From contig OW121744.1 in the NCBI GenBank assembly GCA_933228675.1, positions 17,062,394 through 17,126,393 on the forward strand: a stretch of 64,000 bases of DNA. The letters run 5' to 3'. A program made the translations under genes and the position numbers. Positions 29,201 through 38,200 of the stretch are shown in pieces; the stretch's first letter is position 1; the number at the start of each line of letters is the position of its first letter. The DNA comes from Stomorhina lunata (Eukaryota > Arthropoda > Insecta > Diptera > Rhiniidae). The notes under the pieces were generated by a model, which did no database searches, was not told the origin of the DNA, and saw only the letters and a program-made list of their open reading frames with translations.

Positions 29201-32200
29201 AGTTTTATACGACAAAATGGGCAAGACAATGCCCGTCTTGCCCATTTTTGTCTTTTTTTATAGTTTTTTTTTTATACAATAATAAATAGTTAGTTTATGT
29301 TTCTTTTGAGTTTATTATAGAAAAAGTCATGTTTTAAAACGTAACATTAGACAGATATACCAGGGGAATGGACAGTCATACTCTTAGTGCTGTAACAGCA
29401 ACATATGGTTTCTGTTGAACAATAAATTCAAAATCAAATCGAAAATTTTAATAACAATAAAAATTTATATTGAAATGCATTTTTCTTAAGGAAAATTTGG
29501 AAATTAAAAAAAAAATTCTGCAGAAAAAATTTACCAAAAAATATCAAAATTATCGGGATAGCAAATATTGTTTAACAGAAAAATTATTCGCACTTAATCC
29601 CAGTCTATTACATTTATTTATTAATGTAATAGACAATTTACTGGTAAAAGTCAAAAAAAATACCTCGACACGTTTCAATGACTTTTATCGATAAATAGTC
29701 TATTACATTAAGAAATAAATGTAATAGACTGGGATTAAGTGCAAATAATTTTTCTTTTGAAAAATATTTACATCAAAAATTTGTATATTAAAAAAGTTTT
29801 ATACAAAAATTTTTATATGAAAAAATTTGTATAAAAAAATTTATATAGAATACAATTTTTATATGAAAGAAAGTTCTTTAAAAAAAAAAAATATTTTTCT
29901 ATAGAAAATATTTGAAAATTTTTTTCGTCCAAAAAATTTTCTATAGAAAAAAAAATTTTTATATCAAAAAAATTTTTGTAAAAATTTGTATATCAAAAAA
30001 CCTTAACCATTTCATTTGTATATATAATTTTCTATAGAAAATATTTAAAATTTCCTATAGAAAATATTTAAAATTTTCTTTAGAAAATATTTAAAATTTT
30101 CTATAGAAAATATTTAAAATTTTCTATAGAAAATATTTAAAATTTTCTATAGAAAATATTTAAAATTTTCTATAGAAAATATTTGAAAATTTTCTATAGA
30201 AAATATTTGAAAATTTTCTATAGAAAATATTTGAAAATTTTCTATAGAAAATATTTGAAAATTTTCTATAGAAAATATTTGAAAATTTTCTATAGAAAAT
30301 ATTTGAAAATTTTCTATAGAAAATATTTGAAAATTTTCTATAGAAAATATTTGAAAATTTTCTATAGAAAATATTTGAAAATTTTCTATAGAAAATATTT
30401 GAAAATTTTCTATAGAAAATATTTGAAAATTTTCTATAGAAAATATTTGAAAATTTTCTATAGAAAATATTTGAAAATTTTCTATAGAAAATATTTGAAA
30501 ATTTTCTATAGAAAATATTTGAAAATTTTCTATAGAAAATATTTGAAAATTTTCTATAGAAAATATTTGAAAATTTTCTATAGAAAATATTTGAAAATTT
30601 TCTATAGAAAATATTTGAAAATTTCTTGTAGAAAATATTTGAAAATTTTTTGTAGAAAATATTTGAAAATTTTCTATAGAAAATATTTGAAAATTTTCTA
30701 TAGAAAATATTTGAAAATTTTCTATAGAAAATATTTGAAAATTTTCTATAGAAAATATTTGAAAATTTTCTATAGAAAATATTTGAAAATTTTCTATAGA
30801 AAATATTTGAAAATTTTCTATAGAAAATATTTGAAAATTTTCTATAGAAAATATTTGAAAATTTTCTATAGAAAATATTTGAAAATTTTCTATAGAAAAT
30901 ATTTGAAAATTTTCTATAGAAAATATTTGAAAATTTTCTATAGAAAATATTTGAAAATTTTCTATAGAAAATATTTGAAAATTTTCTATAGAAAATATTT
31001 GAAAATTTTCTATAGAAAATATTTGAAAATTTTCTATAGAAAATATTTGAAAATTTTCTATAGAAAATATTTGAAAATTTTCTATAGAAAATATTTGAAA
31101 ATTTTCTATAGAAAATATTTGAAAATTTTCTATAGAAAATATTTGAAAATTTTCTATAGAAAATATTTGAAAATTTTCTATAGAAAATATTTGAAAATTT
31201 TCTATAGAAAATATTTGAAAATTTTCTATAGAAAATATTTGAAAATTTTCTATAGAAAATATTTGAAGATTTTCTTTAGAAAATATTTGAAAATTTTCTT
31301 TAGAAAATATTTAAAATTTTCTATAGAAAATATTTGAAAATTTTCTATAGAAAATATTTGAAGATTTTCTTTAGAAAATATTTGAAAATTTTCTTTAGAA
31401 AATATTTAAAATTTTTTATAGAAAATATTTGAAAATTTTCTATAGAAAATATTTGAAAATTTTCTATAGAAAATATTTGAAAATTTTCTATAGAAAATAT
31501 TTAAAAATTTTCTATAGAAAATATTTGAAAATTTTCTATTAAAAATATTTAAAATTTTCTGTAGAAAATATTTTAAAATTTTCTATAGAAAATTTTTGAA
31601 AAAATTTTCTATAGAAAAAATCTAAAATTAATATTTATAAAGAAAATTTTTGAAAAGATATTCTATAGAAAACATTTGAAAACAAATTTAAATAGAAAAT
31701 ATTTGAAAAATTTTCTAAAGAAAATATTTAAAAATAATATAAAAACAAATTTTCTTTGCCAAAAATTTTAAAAGATTTTCTATGGAAAATATTAAAAAAA
31801 AATTCTATAGAAAATATTTAAAAAAGTTTTCTATAGAAAATATTTGAAAAAGTTTTCTATAGAAAATATTTGAAAAGATTTTCTATAGAAAATACTTAAA
31901 AAAAAATTCTATAGAAAATATTTGAAAACATTTTCCATAGAAAATATTTAAAAAAAATTTCCATAGAAAATATTTGAAAAAATTTTCTGTAGAAAATATT
32001 TCAAAAAATTTTCTAAACAAAATGTTTGAAAACATTTTTAATAGAAAATATTTATAAAAATTTTCTGTAAAAAATTTTCAAAATTTTAATTACAATTTCT
32101 TGTACCATATTTCGATAATTCTATACCTTTTAACCAAAATCCCTTTGTTCTTTTCTACTTCCAGACGATCCCTACTATTGTGGCCTTCGTGCACGTGTGC

Positions 32201-35200
32201 CAAACTTTGTGAAAACATCATCGAAGTCGGCTAAAGACCAGACGGCTCATCCCAATGGCGGCTCAGCGGCTCAACAACAACACATGAACACTTTAACAAA
32301 CCAAAAGAAGACTTCGGTTATGATGCCCATGCATCCGTCAATGCATGCACCACAACCCCCCCATATGCATCCTCATCACTTGCAGCAACAACAAATGATG
32401 GCTGCTGTGGCAGCTCAAGCAGCTGCCGTTCAACAGCAGCAACATCCCATGCATCATCATCATCACCAACAAATGTGGCAAACACGCAGCTATGAAAGCG
32501 GCATAGGTATTTATCATAATTCAAATCATTCAACAGCAGCGACATCGACAACGACTATGAGTACGACAGCCAATCAGGCTGCAGCAACAGCTGCAAATAC
32601 AAACTTTAATACAGACTTACAACATCACTATAACCAACAACATATGCAACAACAACAGCAACAGTTGCAACACTTAAACTTAAATAATGCTTCCATTAGC
32701 AATTATTATCCTAGCACAAATGCTAGTAGTTCTCTTTATACATATCTTGCACCCAATTACCAAGAGCACTTTACTCTTCAACAACAACAACATCAGCATC
32801 AACAGCAACAACAACAGCTTGCTCTTAACTCTTCCTCCACTTCTTCTTCTTCTACTCTCACTTCTACACCTTCTCTTTCTAATACTGGCATTCTTTTGCC
32901 CTCATCAACGCCTTCTCTGTCCATTGGCCTTTTGACAAATACCACAAATGCTTTAGCACCGCCATTACAACCACCTCCACCCCCAACTTCTATACAATTA
33001 AATACAAATTTGACCTTTGCCACCAAAAATTCCTCCCTTGAAACAGACAATAATGAAAGTCTTTACGGACAGACTAGAAAACTTAATTTTAAACCAGTCA
33101 ATAGTTCGGTCCCTTATAACTCCAAAAGTGGCCATCATCATTCAAATCATCGTCATCACTCACATCATCACTCCCATCATAAACATCACTATTGTCGTTC
33201 TCATCATCATAATGCTTATGGTTGCTTAAGGCATCACTCGAACTCTCAAAATTCTTCTTCGGACTGTCGTTACAAATCCCAAGAACCGATTTATGATGAT
33301 TTCCATAAGAGCAATAAGGTTTCAAGGCCCTCACGTCGTTCTCTTGCTACACAAATCGATGACTCCTGCAATTGTGTGAGTTGTTATACTTTAGCTCCTC
33401 TCTTTGGTGCTCCCACACCCAAGCGACCGCCCCGTAGCTTGAGTCAACAGCAGTTAAGACAACATCAGCGTTTGAGTGGTGCCAAAAATCTCTCTAAAAA
33501 CGAATTCAAACGAGGAGTTATGGTGAAATATTGCAGTGATAGTGACGTTTCTTTGTTGGGTCGTGAAGAGCCCACACCGAGTGAGCTCACCGACGACTAT
33601 AGGTCTTATGTGAATCGTAAAGCTATCTATAGGAATTCATTTAACTATAATGATGATTTTGATTTAGATCAAGATTTTGATATAGAAAATTTTTCTTTAA
33701 CACAAATGGACTATAAGAAACAAATACAAAAGCCCAAGACGACCCCCAAGTTTAATGAATACGCTGCCAGACATACAACAAATAAAAAATATAACCTAGC
33801 AAATGACCCTGCCTTAACGGATAGTTATGTGGACAAGGCTAGGTTAAGACAAATAAGATCCCCCACACCCCAAAGAAAAGATTCGACTCAATCGAAACTC
33901 TCGAAACCCAAAACTTCTAATACAAATCTCTTGGCCATGCGCCCTAAATCGCAAAGTATTGAAAGTTTCTTTGAACAACCACATGAGGAGGGTATTTATT
34001 TGTATGGCGGACGTCAACGTATCATCAAGGCACCCTCTACCACTAACATTTACGATCGTATAAATGGTCAAAAACTCAACCTAGGACTTAAAACCTCCAA
34101 GAAATATAATTCTCAATTAAGTTTAAACGAAAATCGAAAAGAATTCGAATCCAAAACAAATACAAAACAATACGACCATGATACCCTAAAGCCTTTGATA
34201 CCGCCTCCCTTATGGAGAGGTGCCAAACGTATGAATCTAAAGGTAACGCCTGGTACCAAATTAAACAATTTTCAGTTAATGGATCAAAATAATAATATTG
34301 TCGAAACCAAAAGACAAGAAGGCAAAATTAATAATAATCTTCAAAAATTCCAAGAAAACAACAAGACTAATAATAACCCACAAAATAATAAGAATAAAAA
34401 ATCTAAAAATACCCCCAAAAATAATGGGGTTTTGAGTAGTAATACTCAACTTTCCGTTAACCAAAAGACAACTCTCTATAACACGGACAATAAACCAAAA
34501 CAGAATGATAATGAAATGTCTAAACAGAAACAGCCACAAAAACATAAGGAATCGCAGCAGCCAGCACAATTTAGAATGGGCCGCTCCTCTAGTCGAAATG
34601 ACCTTAGTGACATGGAATCGATTTATGGTTATTTAAAGCCGCGTAAACCCCGCAGCTTAAGCATGAAGAAAATCCATATACTTGATTATTGAAAAAGAAA
34701 CCGTGAGAAAATTGCACAAAGGGGTATCTTTTTACCCTCGGAGGTTTGATTTGATTTTAAAACAGAAAAAAAAAAATTGTGGTATCTTGTTAATTGTTTC
34801 GTGGTAGTTGTAGGTGTTTTTTGTAAAAACGTTCTTCAATTTTTCTTGCTGTAAATATTTTTAAAATGCTTTTTTCTTATTTGCCCCTCCCCCCCAAACC
34901 ATTTTATACCCTACCCAAAACTTATTATTATCTATATCCAAAATATTGAAACCCTTTGGAAAGGTTTATACCTTAAAAGTAAAAAAGTTTATACACTAAC
35001 TTAAAACACTTTTTACAAAACTAGTCAGAATTGCTCTTACGTTTTAAATCAGCTGATTTTTTTCTTTTATTGTTATCAGCAACTGAAGTTTTATAAATCT
35101 AACGTTACGTGTGGCGTAACATAACGTTCGAGTAATTCTACTTTAATTTTATAAATATTTAAGAATATGACAAATTAACTTATTTCATATTAAAAAAATG

Positions 35201-38200
35201 GGTGAAACATGGAATACAAAATATTTATTATGAACTTTGGTTGAAGGTGAATAAATTCTAACGTTTTCTTTTTTATATTTTCAGGAAACCACAGGGAAAT
35301 AATTTTTTTACAAAAATTTCGTTATAAACAAGAACAATTTATCAAGTTTTTGGTATAAATTTTTTTAAAAGAAAATTTTTTGAATAAAAATTTTTATAAA
35401 GAAAATTTTTTGAATAAAACTTAATAAAAATTTTATGAATAAAAATTTTTATAAAGAAAATTTTTGTTATAAATTTTTCTAAGAACATATATAACGTAAC
35501 CCGTGCCGACCTGACACAAAAGTTTGAGGTAAAGGTCAAAATGAAAGCATTGAAATATATATGGAATTTTGACATGTCTTAATTTTTCTTGGATCATAAA
35601 TGTATGATCCAAAAAAAAAATCCCATATTCAAAAATTCCATATTCAAAATTCCATATTTATTTCATAGCTTTAATTTTGACGTTTACCACAAACTTTGGT
35701 GTCAGAACGGAACGGGTTAACGTTGTCCGATTGCAAGAATATTTTATATTTCGATTATACGGAACAGCCGAATATATTACACTTCCTTGTCCTTTAAAAG
35801 AAGGTTTTGATATGAATTTCTCTTTTTTTATACATTCCATAGATATTTTTGATATAAATTTTCGATATCAAAATTTATCACTTTAAAACCTCGGACATAA
35901 AATTTTTCATGACAAAATTTTGATTATTCATAGATATTTTAGAATATTTTTGATATTAATTTTCGATATCAAAATTTATTACCAAAAAATTGTTTGAATT
36001 TATTTAAACATATCGTATTTTAAATTTTCAAAAAAAATTTACTAAGAAGTAAATTTTCAAAAAAAAAATTAAAAATTAAAAAAAAAAATGTTGAAAAAAA
36101 TTTACTAAAAAAAGTAAATTTTCGAAAAATTTCCTAAAGAGTAAAATTTTCCTAAAGAAGTAAATTTTCGAAAAATTTACTAAAGAAGTAAATTTTCGAA
36201 AAATTTTACTAAAGAAGTAAATTTTCGAAAAATTTACTAAAGAAGTAAATTTTCGAAAAATTTACTAAAGAAGTAAATTTTCGAAAAATTTACTAAAGAA
36301 GTAAATTTTCGAAAAATTTACTAAAGAAGTAAATTTTCGAAAAATTTACTAAAGAAGTAAATTTTCGAAAAATTTACTAAAGAAGTAAATTTTCGAAAAA
36401 TTTACTAAAGAAGTAAATTTTCGAAAAATTTACTAAAGAAGTAAATTTTCGAAAAATTTACTAAAGAAGTAAATTTTCGAAAAATTTACTAAAGAAGTAA
36501 ATTTTCGAAAAATTTACTAAAGAAGTAAATTTTCGAAAAATTTACTAAAGAAGTAAATTTTCGAAAAATTTACTAAAGAAGTAAATTTTCGAAAAATTTA
36601 CTAAAGAAGTAAATTTTCGAAAAATTTCCTAAAGAAGTAAATTTTCGAAAAATTTCCTAAAGAAGTAAATTTTCGAAAAATTTCCTAAAGAAGTAAATTT
36701 TCGAAAAATTTACTAAAGAAGTAAATTTTCGAAAAATTTCCTAAAGAAGTAAATTTTCGAAAAATTTACTAAAGAAGTAAATTTTCGAAAAATTTACTAA
36801 AGAAGTAAATTTTCGAAAAATTTACTAAAGAAGTAAATTTTCGAAAAATTTACTAAAGAAGTAAATTTTCGAAAAATTTACTAAAGAAGTAAATTTTCGA
36901 AAAATTTACTAAAGAAGTAAATTTTCGAAAAATTTACTAAAGAAGTAAATTTTCGAAAAATTTACTAAAGAAGTAAATTTTCGAAAAATTTACTAAAGAA
37001 GTAAATTTTCGAAAAATTTACTAAAGAAGTAAATTTTCGAAAAATTTACTAAAGAAGTAAATTTTCGAAAAATTTACTAAAGAAGTAAATTTTCGAAAAA
37101 TTTACTAAAGAAGTAAATTTTCGAAAAATTTACTAAAGAAGTAAATTTTCGAAAAATTTACTAAAGAAGTAAATTTTCGAAAAATTTACTAAAGAAGTAA
37201 ATTTTCGAAAAATTTACTAAAGAAGTAAATTTTCGAAAAATTTACTAAAGAAGTAAATTTTCGAAAAATTTACTAAAGAAGTAAATTTTCGAAAAATTTA
37301 CTAAAGAAGTAAATTTTCGAAAAATTTACTAAAGAAGTAAATTTTCGAAAAATTTACTAAAGAAGTAAATTTTCGAAAAATTTACTAAAGAAGTAAATTT
37401 TCGAAAAAAAATTACTTAAGAAGTAAATTTTCGAAAAAATTTACTAAAGAAGTAAATTTTCGAAAAATTTCCTAAAGAAGTAAATTTTCGAAAAATTTCC
37501 TAAAGAAGTAAATTTTCGAAAAATTTCCTAAAGAAGTAGATTTTCGAAAAATTTCCTAAAGAAGTAAATTTTCGAAAAATTTACTAAAAAAAGTAAATTT
37601 TCGAAAAATTTACTTAAAAAAGTAAATTTACTAAAAAAAGTTAATTTTCGAAAAATTTACTAAAAAAAAAAGTAAATTTTCGAAAAATTTACTAAAAAAA
37701 GTAAATTTTCGAAAAATTTACTAAAAAAAGTAAATTTTCGAAAAATTTACTAAAAAAAGTAAATTTTCGAAAAATTTACTAAAAAAAGTAAATTTTCGAA
37801 AAATTTACTAAAAAAAGTAAATTTTCGAAAAATTTACTAAAAAAAGTAAATTTTCGAAAAATTTACTAAAAAAAGTAAATTTTCGAAAAATTTACTAAAA
37901 AAAGTAAATTTTCGAAAAATTTACTAAAAAAAGTAAATTTTCGAAAAATTTACTAAAAAAAGTAAATTTTCGAAAAATTTACTAAAAAAAGTAAATTTTC
38001 GAAAAATTTACTAAAAAAATTGAATTTTCGAAAAATTTACTAAAAAAAGTAAGTTTTCGAAAAATTTACTAAAAAACATCTTTATATAAAAAATGTAAAC
38101 AACTCTTAAACCCAATTCCCTCAACCAAAGCTTCCTTTGTATATAAAACCACAAAATTTTGTATTAAATTATTGTAAAATATTTTAAATTAAAAATATAC

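Noticed and set aside
30183..31337. A 384-codon open frame repeating KIFYRKYL
   Set aside because: It is the 24-bp satellite read in frame. The unit length is a multiple of three and lacks a stop, so openness is automatic; no splice sites, start context or non-repeat coding sequence accompany it.
32318..34569. Several frames overlapping the long MH2 terminal exon on both strands
   Set aside because: Shadows of the CAA/CAT/AAT-rich coding sequence; none has a recognisable domain or splice support.
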